A stretch of 64,000 nucleotides of DNA, taken from assembly GCA_029204225.1 (NCBI GenBank), contig CM055093.1, positions 30,021,777-30,085,776 on the forward strand, read 5' to 3'. How positions within the stretch are numbered: the first letter of the stretch is position 1; every line of letters begins with the position of its first letter. The position numbers were made by a program, and so were the translations under genes. The notes beneath the pieces are model-generated. The model made no database searches. It was not told the origin of the DNA and saw nothing but the letters and a program-made list of their open reading frames with translations. Below, piece after piece: positions 45,741 through 57,119 of the stretch. The stretch is from Diphasiastrum complanatum (Eukaryota > Streptophyta > Lycopodiopsida > Lycopodiales > Lycopodiaceae).

Positions 45741-46739
45741 TTTCAGAACATCATCAAGAGGAAAATCTATTTATGAAATTCTAGTCCAACATGTAAATAT
45801 GCATTCAGAGATAAATGTGCAAGGATTCAACCGTCAGGATCACAAAAAAAACAATATGAGTATTGATATTTTTTATGCTTAGATTTTTGTCATTCATAAA
45901 TATCTAATAGTAAACTTGCCAATCTGATCATTTTTCTCTTGCAGATTTATATCCATCCAACATAAGTGAATGAGAGCCAAGTGGATCTTTAGTAGGTGTG
46001 TTAGATGTGATTCACATTAATATTGGACATCTGCAATATCGAGGTAGAACTGCAAAAGATCTAGCTGATAGTAGGATCTTTTTTTATGAATCAATGTACA
46101 TTCCTGATACAAAAGAAAATTTTGTATTGGCATCAAGACTAGTTACCAAAACTAGCAAATTTGGCATTTAACTCCACATTAGGCACATAGATTTGATCAA
46201 ATGAACCAAAGTAAAGTACAACAAGCTTCTCGGACCTGTAAACAGATTCAGTACCTTCCAAACCAAGCAATTAATGCATAAGAACACTCACATCCAATAG
46301 CTAGAATTTGCCATTAAAAAAAACAATGATGATAGAAGTGAAAAAAATCGATTTTTCTTGATAATTTGATGGAGATCCCATCATGTATTTATACATTTCA
46401 AGCTCGGATCTGAGCATATTAGGGCACCTCTGAACTCATCATACCCTAACCCTAACATCTATCTTAATAGGTCATTGGATCCACCCTAACTTGGGGTCAA
46501 GATCTCAAGATCCAAAAACAATGTAAAACATGCTATTTTTAAATCCTAGAATTTCTCTAGCCTATCCAAACACATTTTTGCCTCATTTCAAAGATGCTAT
46601 CACAATGTAATATGAGGAATGAACTTATTGGAAAGCATCCTATGTGATTTGGCACGTGTGGCATCTATTTACTAGTCTAGCCATGAGGTGCTAACACGTG
46701 GGAGTAAAAATGCCAACAATGTTGAACTTGCGTGCCATC
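45741..46739. other. Unresolved stretch, possible Copia and LTR debris
   Basis: Around 46,040-46,130 a plus-strand frame reads GRTAKDLADSRIFFYESMYI followed by PDTKENFVLAS, faintly like the Copia block before pre-integrase. The rest (46,150-46,739) is AT-rich with no clear gene; 46,370-46,700 has LTR-like composition but no second copy. Confidence 0.3.
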
Positions 46740-47003
46740 TCAAGGCACACCATTATGGTACATAACATCATCCCAATTAGTTACACAATGAAGCTTAGAA
46801 ACTTTTGCATAATGTGGCTTCATGATGCATGAGGATAAAGAAGCATATTCACATCGCTTCCAACGATATAGGTCTTCAAGGAGGTGACAACTCTTGAGGT
46901 GCTTTTCCTCGTGTTCCTCAATGCTCATTTGATTCGTGAACTTTTCCTCGTGTTCCTCAATGCTCACTTGATTCGTGAAGTTAGTGACTTGAGCATTGGT
47001 CAT
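46740..47003 (-). CDS. Small ORF with a 13-residue tandem repeat
   Basis: An 87-codon minus-strand frame starts MTNAQVTNFTNQVSIEEHEE. Bases 46,902-46,940 and 46,941-46,979 are a 39-bp tandem duplication encoding FTNQ(V/M)SIEEHEEK twice. The rest (SCHLLEDLYRWKRCEYASLS) has no known domain. Whether it is expressed is unclear. Confidence 0.25.
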   Translation of the reverse strand: MTNAQVTNFTNQVSIEEHEEKFTNQMSIEEHEEKHLKSCHLLEDLYRWKRCEYASLSSCIMKPHYAKVSKLHCVTNWDDVMYHNGVP

Positions 47004-47149
47004 GGTCCATGAGTTGTATTAAAACATCCTCTAAACTTGGCTATGCTTCTCTCTCCATGCAAACACTTGAGGAACTTGCATTACGATGTCGAGACTCCAT
47101 AGATGTGTGGTCAAACTTTTTGGCTAGGCTAGGGCATTAGGGTGTTTAC

Positions 47150-48000
47150 ATTGCATAACCCCAAGGACTTTATCCTGAGGATCAGTTTAAACTTTATACC
47201 CTATCGTACATCTATTTTGATTCTGGATACGGTGCTGCTTTTTGAGACTGACTTGCAAAAACATTCACGTGCTGAAGCCTGAGTAGCCAGCTGCGCTCTC
47301 TCGAGATATTGCCAGTGGAGCTGGCGATCGCCGATCAATGGCGATGGATGCTGAGTCCTGACACATCAGAGAGGGGGGCAGCTTTTAAGTTTTTATAAGT
47401 AAACAAAGGACTACTGGGTGAATTAGATGCTTGCAAGACAATGAATTAGTCTGACAAATTCGTTTCAGTCTTTAGAACTGAATAAGAGAAGATCCGAAAT
47501 AAAAGGTATCAGTTAAAAGCTAAAAATTGTGATGTTTAGGTGCACCGTGCAGTAGAGCCCCGGCCGTGCTTCCGATTGCCCTACTAGTGGACAGTGGTGG
47601 CATTGGATTTTTGTACTCTATCACGTGTGCCAGGAAGGTAAGTTTTTTTACAATGGTCACAAAAGTAATGCGTAGACGTAGCAACCCAGACGACTACAGT
47701 GTCGTTTCTAAGGTATTTGATGTACAACGCTTACGAACAACTGACAAAGTCGGGTGTCGATTTCATATTTACTCCACCAATTCTTTTCAAAGCAAGTAAT
47801 CAACGGTCTGAAAATGAATGAATTTAGCTTGCCTTTGTCAAACTTGTAAGAAGAAAATATCTGAAAATCAAGGAATTTAGCTTTTCTTTGTCAAAATTTA
47901 ATCAGAAAACGAAGGTTGGAAAAGCGAAGAACCTGCCGAGCCGAGAAATGCACGGAAAATTGACCATTTCTCGAAAAAGGAGAGCACTGTCTTGAGACTT
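47150..48000. repeat. Dispersed repeat R, copy 2
   Basis: Colinear with 15,400-16,690 but shorter, lacking the about 450-bp middle insert. Matching blocks include GAGTAGCCAGCTGCGCTCTC, ATTAGATGCTTGCAAGAC, GATGTTTAGGTGCACCGTGC and AATCAACGGTCTG. A 77-codon open frame at 47,566-47,799 is not shared with copy 1 and has no domain. Bases 48,001-48,655 hold nothing I recognise. Confidence 0.6.
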
Positions 48001-48655
48001 GGGGTATATATTGAAAATCCGAACGGACAGTCCAAACGTATTAATTAGCCTTAAATTAGAGCTGAGAAGATTTTTGCATTAGAGCTGCTTTGCCTGCAGC
48101 ATGAACAGATAACGGAACGGCCTTGCTGCTGACCAATTTTCATCACATCGACCTTTCTGAGTGTACAGCCTAACGTGGGAAACTTTATTGTCTCCTTACG
48201 TTCAACCATGGTCCATGGATGTCGAAAAGTTAATCAAATACTAATCAAGCATCATGTCCTTACACGGAAGCGATCAACATACCGTCAGCTTACGGTACGG
48301 AACTGTACAAGTGTAAATTGTCGTGCTTGCCATAATCCTTGTAGCGTCTAGAGCTTTTGTTACAATTTATAGCATGGTGGCACACCATAAGAATATTTTC
48401 AAGAGAGGGTGATACCTAACCAATAGAAGACACCAATTAGGGAAAGGCTTGCCACATGGAATCTTTTATTCCCTTTATCTTAGTTTGAAGGCACTTCGAC
48501 CCATCATGCCTCCCAACTCTCGAAAGTTGTCATTCAAACAATCACGAAGAAATTTAGTGGTCAAAAGTTATTCATGTTGTCAAGAACTAAAATCATCTGA
48601 CCGAATGTCAACAAGCTTGTCTGCACATTGTGATATTAGAATTAGCATTAGTAAC

Positions 48656-49040
48656 TGTTAGTTACAATTGTTATGTATTGTTTCAGTTTAGTAGGCTTTA
48701 GTTAAGAAGCCAGCCCGGGGGCTTGTCCCAGGCCGATAATGGGAGTTTACCTGTATATAGACTAAAATGCCACATAGAGGCCAATAGTGAAATTCATGCA
48801 TTTATTAGGCTTATGCCACATGGCATCCCCATGGTAAAGGGGACCTTTGCTTGTATATGAACACTTTCTTTGTAATAATGATTGCTTTTGCTTTGTGAGC
48901 TCTTTGCTTTATGTGAGCTCCTCCATCACTCTGTTACTTGTGGATGCTACTTATGGTTTCGATGTTTGGCAATCAGTCAGTGATTGCATCTCTGATCTGT
49001 ACTCAACACTAGATCCAAAATTTCGCATGGAATGTTAACT
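48656..49040 (+). mobile_element. Copia-type LTR, about 385 bp
   Basis: It starts TGTTAGTTACAATTG and ends near TGTTAAC, immediately before a perfect Met-tRNA primer site. A TATATAG lies near 48,754. Internal GC-rich AGCCCGGGGGCTTG stands out. No second copy occurs in the window. Confidence 0.7.
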
Positions 49041-49052
49041 TGGTATCAGAGC
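49041..49052 (+). promoter_or_regulatory. Copia primer-binding site
   Basis: A perfect TGGTATCAGAGC. The internal sequence behind it (49,053-50,004) has no recognisable gag or pol; short minus-strand frames there have no known domain. Confidence 0.85.
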
Positions 49053-50004
49053 TCTCAGACTGTGGAGGAACGTGCACGATCGTAGCTCTTGGAAGAGTGG
49101 TTCCATAAACGGTAGCATCAAAGCCGAGCAACTGTAAGGATGTTGTACGGGGTACAAGAAGATGGTCCGGAGTGATTGGTGATGCAAAGCCCTTTGATTC
49201 AGTGCGGTACAAAGCCAATTCATAAAATCAAAGTAAAAGGAAAATTCCATCATATGCAAGGTATATGTGACAGCCCACAAGGAAATATTGATAACGGAAA
49301 CAATTCTCAATGAATTGACGAACGGTTTGGTGCTGGGAAGGGCTGACAACGGTTGTTGGGGTGGATAGACAGGGCAACCATAGCAATAAGGTTCTCAGTA
49401 TTTGGAACAAAAATAGCTCCAAAAACAAAAAAGGATTGGTTGAAAACTGTCAACCAGGGTTTCAGTAGAGAAACGATGGATCTTGCATTGTGAGAAGGCT
49501 TTTTCGGAGCTGTAAAAATGTGAAGAGGGGCGCGTTGGCAGGGCGCAACAACCTGCAGAGGGCCGTGGCTGGCCGCGCAGCTATCATGCTATATGATTGA
49601 TCCATAGCGAGCACTTTTAATAGCAAAGAAAATAACAAGACAAGGGCTTTCAGACAAGAAATGAAAAATTTCTGTCTCCACAGTGCATTTCTATGATCTA
49701 TAATTAGATGAGAATGGGTGCCCTAGTATTGTAAACATGCAACTAGTTGGTCGTGGATAGCCACATGTTACTCTGAGAGTATTCTAGTAGGGAGCTGGCT
49801 GGTTTCAGAAACCCTAGAAGCCATAGCTATGGTGGTGAAGGAGAATTAGAAGAGAGGATGGACATGATAGTGTGCGGCCAACAAGGTGAAGCTATAGTGT
49901 TTGACACAATCTAGTGGAAGTAGGGGCAACATTCAATGCACAAGAGCAGCTAGAACGGTCAGACGGTTCCGAAATCGTAAACGAGATCGATGGATCAGAC
50001 ATTA

Positions 50005-51613
50005 GGGCCCTTTTGAACTCAAAAAGGGCCTATTTTCTTAATTTTAATTAGCTCTAATCATGTTTGTGTATCCGATGGAAAGCAACACATAGGGCTCAAT
50101 GGTCCATTGTCAATGAAACATTTGACTTGGATCCAAATTGGTTCCAAAGCCACTAACCCTACTTTAACCCTATGGCGCACATTAAAACAACCTACTATCA
50201 TCACTTATGACTTTGGAGGCTCCACAAAGTAAAAAGCCTTGTTCTTTTATTGACCCTTTTGACAACCGTAAAAAGCCTCCTAGTTCATGGGACCATGTAC
50301 TAAACTTTATGCTTCATATATTGATGTGGACTTGTGGGACCATATATTAACTTTCTACTTTATACCATATTGATTTTGAATATTTTGAAATGTTGAGCTT
50401 TCAAATATCAATTATGAAGTTCTCTTGTTTCAAAATCAAATATTTGAAAGGCCATTACTCTTTAAAAAAAACTTTTCTTTTCAACATTTGGTAATTTAAA
50501 ATGTCAAATGAAAAGGCAACAATGCCAAAATGGCCCATGATGTTTGAAAGTTAACTCAATAAATGCCATTGTGACCATATATGAATTTTCTACTTCATAT
50601 ATAATGTGGCCTCATGAGACCATATATTAAGTCATACCATATTGGTTTTGAATATTTTAAAGTTTTGAGCTTTCAAACATCAATTATGAAGTTCTCTTGT
50701 TTCAAAATCAAATATTTGAAATGTCATTACTCTTTAAAAAACTGTTATTTTCAACATTTGTTAATTTAAAACATTAAATGAAAAGGCAACACGCCAAAAT
50801 GGCTCATGAAATTTGAAAGTAAACTCAATAAATGTCATTGTGACCATATATTAACTTTCTACTTCATATATAATGTGGGCTTGTGGGCCATATATTAACT
50901 TTCTACTTCATATCATATTGGTTTTGAATATTTTGAAGTTCTCAACTTTCAAACATAAATTACAAAGTTTTCTTGTTTTACATTCAAATATTTCAAAGGC
51001 CATTACTCTTTTAAAAACTTCTCTTTTCAACATTTGGTAATTCAAAATGTCAAATGAAAGGGCAACAATGGCCAAAATGGCCCATGAAGTTTGAAAGTCA
51101 ACTCAATAAATGCCATTGTGACCATATATTTCTACTTCACGTATAATGTGGGCTTATGGGACCATTTATTAACTTTCTACTTCATATCATATTGGTTTTG
51201 AATATTTTGAAGTTTTAAGATTTCAAACACAAATTACGAGGTTCTCTTGTTTAAAAATCAAATATTTCAAAGGCCATTACTCTTTTAAAAACTTCTATTT
51301 TCAACATTTGGTAATTCCTAACGTCAAATGAAAGGGCAACAATGGCCAAAATGGCCCATGAAGTTTGAAAGTTAACTCAATAAATGTCATTGTGACACCC
51401 CTATGATTAATTCATATTTTCACCCTACTAAATATATGGCCAAAACTCCCTTTTCACTTTACTAAACATAGCATCAACCCATGCTAGAGTAGACACTAAC
51501 TCATGTTACACCCATGGTTTAAATGCCACATAGGACTTATTAGTAATTTAATTAGAAATGATTAAATCACGAAGTGAGTAAAAAAAGAGGCCCTTTTTGA
51601 GTTCAAAAGGGTC
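50005..51613. mobile_element. 1.6-kb element with terminal inverted repeats and internal tandem array
   Basis: The left end GGGCCCTTTTGAACTCAAAA plus AGGGCCT is mirrored at the right end by AGGCCCTTTTTGAGTTCAAA plus AGGGTC, giving an inverted repeat of about 26 bp. The left end is preceded by TTA, as in PIF/Harbinger-type insertions, but no matching TTA is clear on the right. There is no transposase; the interior is mostly a 273-bp tandem array. A non-autonomous DNA element is the simplest reading. Confidence 0.6.
50330..51400 (+). repeat. 273-bp tandem repeat, about four units
   Basis: The landmark CAACATTTGGTAATT recurs at 50,482, 50,752, 51,028 and 51,302 (spacing 270, 276, 274). Other blocks such as CATATTGGTTTTGAATATTT and CTCAATAAATGCCATTGTGA repeat in the same order. 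Units differ by scattered substitutions. Confidence 0.92.
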
Positions 51614-53473
51614 GCCAGAATCCGAAGCCACAAGATCAACTTAGACCATGGGATGAAGGGAGAAGGGGCATGAAGGGCACTGACATGCAAAAATCCCTTC
51701 TTCTTCTTCTTTAAAACTCTTCATACTGAAATTCAAGAAAGTGCCCAACTGGTGAATTTTGGGTTGAAGGCCATACTTCTTCATACTGAAGAAATAATTT
51801 ATTTTCATGGCCATTTTCCTAGAGCCACTTTGGAAGTGGATAACTTTGGCTAGAAGGGGACCTTTGGGAGGGCCAAATTGGAGTCTGTAAAAGCTTCCAC
51901 AGAGCTGAGGGATAGAACGACAACATCGTCAAGGGAGAAATGCATTTTGATGCATTCTTGACACCATTCTATGGAATGGAAGATGGGTGACTTAATGAGG
52001 TTTTCGTTATTTGGTGATTGGAGTGCCAAACTAAGCCCAATTTTGTGTTGTGAATCTGCGGGGTAGGCCAGGAAAAAGGCACGTGCCTACAGCCAAGAAG
52101 CTCTAAAGTAGTTCTCAAGCAGTTTTGAGGAACATAATCACAGTATATTGTGAGGGAGAGCGGAAAGGGTGGAAGTGCATTGGAGAATGCTAGTAAATGC
52201 GATCAAATTGCAATGAGGCATCATGACATTCTCGATTGGCAAGAATTGAGAGAGGGAAACCAATCACAGGTGAGATTCAAGCATTATGCCATGTTAGGCC
52301 AATGAATATGGTGGAATGGCATGGGGCTTCTATTCAACTTTTCAGAAGTTAGAACCTACCAATGTCAAGGACTCTTGGAGCGGCATCTCAAGGTGAGAAT
52401 CGACAATGGCATTGTCAGATTCAGTGGTTATGGTTATTTCACATGCTTTTGCAAAGGGAGAAATGTCATAATTGGGGAGACATTTATACTAGCTTGTTAT
52501 TGGCAGCGATGCAATAATGGTGGTCACAAGGTGTATGATGTCAGTGATAAGGTCAATTGGATGAGCCAAAGTAGCAAATGGTAATTTGGAAGCGCAAATC
52601 TAGTAACTTGCCTACGTTCATGAAGGGGCAATGATGCAGAGAGGGCATGCAATCATGTATTCATGAAGGCAAAATAGCAAGTGGACTACTAGAGTTTGCG
52701 AGATCAAGCTTGCACAGTGGAACTTTCGACAAGTTTGGAAGTGACAAGGTGCGCGCATAAGTCCAACTTGTGGTGCCATTAGTCACTAGGGGCAAGAAAA
52801 CAATTTTGGAAAGTCTCAAGGTTTTAGCTTAGACTTAAAAAAGTTTGTAAAAGTCAAAGTCAAGTTTCCTAAAATGGAACTTGCATTGCATATTGGGACT
52901 TAAAATGTCTTGTCCCATAAGTAAGTGTAGAAAGGCAACTCCACAAGCTTCCATAAAGAAGTAAGTGTAGAAAGGCAACTCCACAAGCTTCCATAAAGAG
53001 AAGCCCTTTGTATGTGATTTTTCATTCTTAATACAAGAGAGCTAAATGCTACCATTTTGGGTCCACATATGCTTGCTTTGGTGTTTGGTCATTATTAGCT
53101 TAACTTTGTGCTTGCTGCTATTTTTTCTAGATTATTGCTATTTTGACTCCTAGTTAGCATGCGTGTTTTGTTTCTAAAGTGTTAGTTAGCTATTAGTGGT
53201 TAGAGAGAGGAGTGGAAAGAGAGAGAGAGAGAGAGTGTGTGTGTGTGTGGATGTGAGTGTGTGTATTAACCAATTACTTGCTAGGCTTGTTGCTTATTTG
53301 CATTTAGCTGTTTTTCTTGTTTATGTCTATTGAGGTTCACATAGCTTTTTATTTGTTCTATAACCAGCATAGGTTGCAGTTAAGTTTGTGGAGCATTTAA
53401 GTTTTATGTGTCAACTATTTTAATTGGTCTATGTTCAGCATAGGTACATAGTTAGAATTCTTTTAAGGTTACG
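51614..53473. other. No recognisable gene
   Basis: A stretch of mixed sequence with an 87-codon open frame at 52,321-52,584 that has no domain I know. Bases 52,921-52,999 are a 40-bp tandem duplication (GTAAGTGTAGAAAGGCAACT core, twice). A short GA/GT microsatellite lies at 53,212-53,265. The last 200 bases could be the promoter or leader of the gene at 53,474. Confidence 0.4.
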
Positions 53474-56151
53474 ATGTCAAGTAGTTCTACTTCCTCTATT
53501 CCAGTAGTTGTAACTCAATACGTTGCAACAAGTGCATCATCTTCATCTAATATTCCCAATGAAAGCTTTTTATATAAAGCCACTCCTGATTCTCAACATG
53601 TTTTCATAAATGATGTGCCATCATCATCATTTACCCGTTTATCTGCAAGTACTTTTCAACAAATGACACTTGTAACTCAACTTGTGTCAAATCTTTCGAC
53701 CTCATCCTCCTCTTCAGATATGGGCTCTGCACAATTAGAACATTGTTCTTTTGAACAAGTTGAATCATTGAGTGATGAGTCAAAAGCTTCAATTCACTCA
53801 GTTACTAATTCTAGTAAATTAACAACTCTGCGTAAGTCTGTTGATCCGCGACATTCAAGCTTTTCTCATGTTCGTAGGGGGGACCTTCTCAAAGTGATGT
53901 TCATCGTGTTAAATCTAAAAGGGCTATATTTATTGAAAATTTAGAGCCTTCTGAGGGTCTAGAACATCCTAAGATTGGAGCCAGAATTCTGAGTCATGAA
54001 ATTTCAACACCTTCTCAACCAGTTCAAGCACCTACTAGTGGCACAAGTTCAATTTATAGATAGATCAGACTCCAAACAAAAAGAAAAATACAAGAGAGAC
54101 TTGAGATCTTCACCTGATTTAACGAATCGTCAAAAATAGTTGATTACAAAATTTGAGATTCGAAAGGTATGGAATATTATTTGCTGCTCATCTTGTTGTT
54201 TGCAAAAACTGAGTATCAGAGAAATTGAAAAATTAAGATCAAACTTTTTTTTACGAAGGAAAGATGAGAGAAATTACTATTTGTGTGCAACAGTGAGGCC
54301 GGACAAAAACTCCTTTTGGTAGTTTTTTAATGCTTTGGAGGTTTGTTGCAAAGCTTACAAAGCAGTTCATGCAGTCAAAAACTCACGGCTTCAACGAATG
54401 CATGCACGACTTCAGAAAGACCCAACATTACAGGGATCCTTATAGAGTCAAACTGTTTCTCCAGATAAATGCAACTGCTTGGCTAAAGCATTTCATAGAT
54501 GTGCATGGAGAGAAATTGCCTAATTCCTTATATTTTCACTTGCCAAATAATTTTACAAAATTAGAAATATTTTAAATGCACAAAGAGTTTGCCAAAACAA
54601 AAAATGTTTCCTATTTGAGTTACTCATATTTTCTTAGAATTTTAAAAAGAGATTTTGGACTGGTAGAGATTCCCAAAAAATCACGAATGACAGTATGCTC
54701 CACTTGCGAGTTGTTAAAGTTTGCAAAACAACTTGCAAAGACCAATGATAAGAAAGGTAAATATTAATCAAATTTGTGATTCATTTTAATACTTTCTATT
54801 TTGAAAAAATTTAAGCTGCAATATTTTTGAATATTATTATAATGGTATGATCTTTATTCTATTAAATAAGTGAATCATTGTATTTTCAATGGATGATGCG
54901 AAAGCCCTTCAACTGCACAGAGATCAACAAACAATTGAAACACAAAAGTTGGCCAAGCATTAAAAGAAATGTTTAGAATATCCACAAAAGTATCTAGGCC
55001 TTGTTATTGATGGCATGGATCAGAAGAAAACAATGTTGCCTCATTTTGTCAGAGTGCCCAAAAATTTGAACAAGGCAGATTTTATTCAGTAACAAATCAG
55101 ACATTATATTATTATGGAAAAATATTTTCAAATTCAGTTTCATGGCTACTTCTTGAAGGAGTTCGATTTTTGCTTAGCATTCCATCAACTCAAATCAAGC
55201 CTGTTGTATTGTCTCCCTTGAAGTCCTTGCTAGAAGAACAAAAGGCGCAAAGAGAACATCATGAGATTGATCCATTTGCCTCATTAAATTTTTTGGAATC
55301 AAGTATTCAAGCAGTTTATAATTTTTTTGATGAGTTTGATCAGCATTGGTGGATGGACTTTTTCGAGGAACAAAAAATCAGTTTGTTCAATCTCAACAAC
55401 TGAAGAATTTCATTGGCCTCATAAATTAGGAACATGAACTACAGTTGTCAAACCTTCAGATCTTCCTCGAGATAATGATTTCTTGCAGCTTGTGCAAGGT
55501 GAGGAACGTGAAATTTATGTGGGCTCAAGGAAGAATAGGCAAAGTGTAAAAGCTGCAAAAATGAAATGGAGCGGTGATTCGAATGAAATCCAAATTGGAA
55601 GCCTTGTTGCACTTCTAGTTTCAGAAAACAATGAAGGACATCCATCTTGGATTGCCAAAGTATTTGGTTTTATTCAAAGTAGCAATCAAACAAAAGTCGT
55701 ACGTGTCCATTGGTTGCACACCACTTCAACGAATGCTTTTTTGGGAAGGTATGAACTCGAAATGTTGCAAGTAGATCCAAAGGGCAAGAGAAAGAGATTG
55801 CCAAAAAATCAACCAAGAGTCGACGATTTGAATCTACAAGATGCAGATGTTTTGGTATTTAATTTTGAATTAACAATGACCAATCATCTACAAAAGTCAA
55901 CTATATCTATATTGAAAGAACGACTTGGATTACTAGAAAAACCATCATCCTCCACTCGTCATCAACAGAGAAAAGCTGATTTACAAAGTTTTTTGTCAAC
56001 ATTAGATGTGGATTCTAAGGAAGATATGCCAGTTGACTCTGATGAAGAAGACGGGTCTTCCACTTCATCAGCTGAAAATGAGAGTGTTGAGAATATGTCA
56101 AGTTTTGAATTTAGAGGCATCAGTGAAAATTCCTTAGCAAATGTACTTTAA
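53474..56151 (+). pseudogene. Transposon-like gene of the IDGMDQ (DUF7869-like) family
   Basis: The ATG at 53,474 opens a Ser-rich N-terminus. A G6 run near 53,878 shifts the frame to SQSDVHRVKSKRAIFIENLE. From 54,140 a Cys-rich block CCSSCCLQKLSIREIEKLRS leads to VCCKAYKAVHAVKNSRL, WLKHFIDVHGEKLPNSLYFH, and IPKKSRMTVCSTCELLKFAK. After a GT-started gap (54,765-54,890) comes HRDQQTIETQKLAKH and YLGLVIDGMDQKKTMLPHF, the family signature. Most of the DUF7869 core after it is deleted. An intact 222-codon tail (55,483-56,151) has SGDSNEIQIGSLVALLV, HPSWIAKVFGF and an acidic Ser-rich end, possibly a small SH3/BAH-like reader domain. Family naming is from memory. Confidence 0.6.
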
Positions 56152-57119
56152 AAAAAAGAATGTGCAAATATAATTTAAGTTATTTTGTATTTCAATGGGA
56201 TTTCGAGTTTCAAAAATCATTTGTTCTCTTGAATTATTATTTCATTTGTAATTATGATAGTTTTATGAAGTTTGCAACAAAAAACTTGTAGTTCTTTATT
56301 CAAAATATGCATTTTTTGGCTTTTTTTAAAAAAATAAAATTTAGAGATTTATTACAAAAATCCATGATTTTGGCCTAAAACTAGGACCATTAAAAAACAC
56401 CAAAAAAATTACTCTTTTTCAAGTCAAAGTCCCAAAACAAATATCATCGTGTTCTTTGAGATTTTTTGTGCCTTAACCATTTTTTAGGCACCTTCGTCTT
56501 TTTTGCACCTTCGTGAAAAATGTGACACAGTGGCAAGGATATCTTAGAATTAATTTCAGGTCCACCTTCGTCTTTTTTGCATTTTTCCTACCTTTACTCT
56601 AGAGTCACCTTCGGATTTTCTCTAGAGTGGCGGACCGACGTCGCCAACTTATCATCAACTCTAAAAACAGCTGGATAGCCAAATATACCAAGGGCGGTTA
56701 CCAACTTTGTACATATACAAAGACTGGCGTAAATAACATTCAATGCTTGTAAGATATTTTTGAAGACACTTGTAAATATATACTAGTTGAATCAAGCTAT
56801 GTGAGAGTCTTTATGTAAGTTAATGTAAGTGTTGTCTTAACACAATCAAAGTTCTTCTGTAGCCAGCGTTATCACGCTCAGCAAGATAAAGTTATTAGTT
56901 CAAGCTATTGTATTCACTGTTGATATTAATCAGAGTGCAATTTTTGTCTCACTACTGTATTGTTCATTTGTGCAATTCTGTATGAATCATTCTTCTTGAA
57001 TATTTCCACTGCTAACTGTTGTGTTTCTGTTCCTACATGCCTACGCTCAAAGCTTCGAGCTTCCGCTGCCGGTCATCCCCATGTTTTACGACAAAAAAAA
57101 ATCTTTTGCATCTATTGTT
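56152..57119 (+). other. 3' sequence and possible LTR end
   Basis: An AT-rich 3' region with AATAAA near 56,332 follows the DUF7869-like gene. At 56,490-56,600 the string CACCTTCGTCTTTTTTGCA occurs twice. Bases 56,750-57,010 resemble an LTR U5 end, sharing CAGAGTGCAATTTTTGTCT with the minus-strand LTR remnant near 3,030. No gene is visible. Confidence 0.4.

Noticed and set aside
47566-47799. 77-codon frame in repeat R considered as a gene
   Set aside because: The other copy of the repeat does not keep the frame, and no domain is visible.
53474-53944. Ser/Thr-rich frame considered as a host secreted protein
   Set aside because: There is no signal peptide, and the downstream frames show it is the N-terminus of the DUF7869-like gene.
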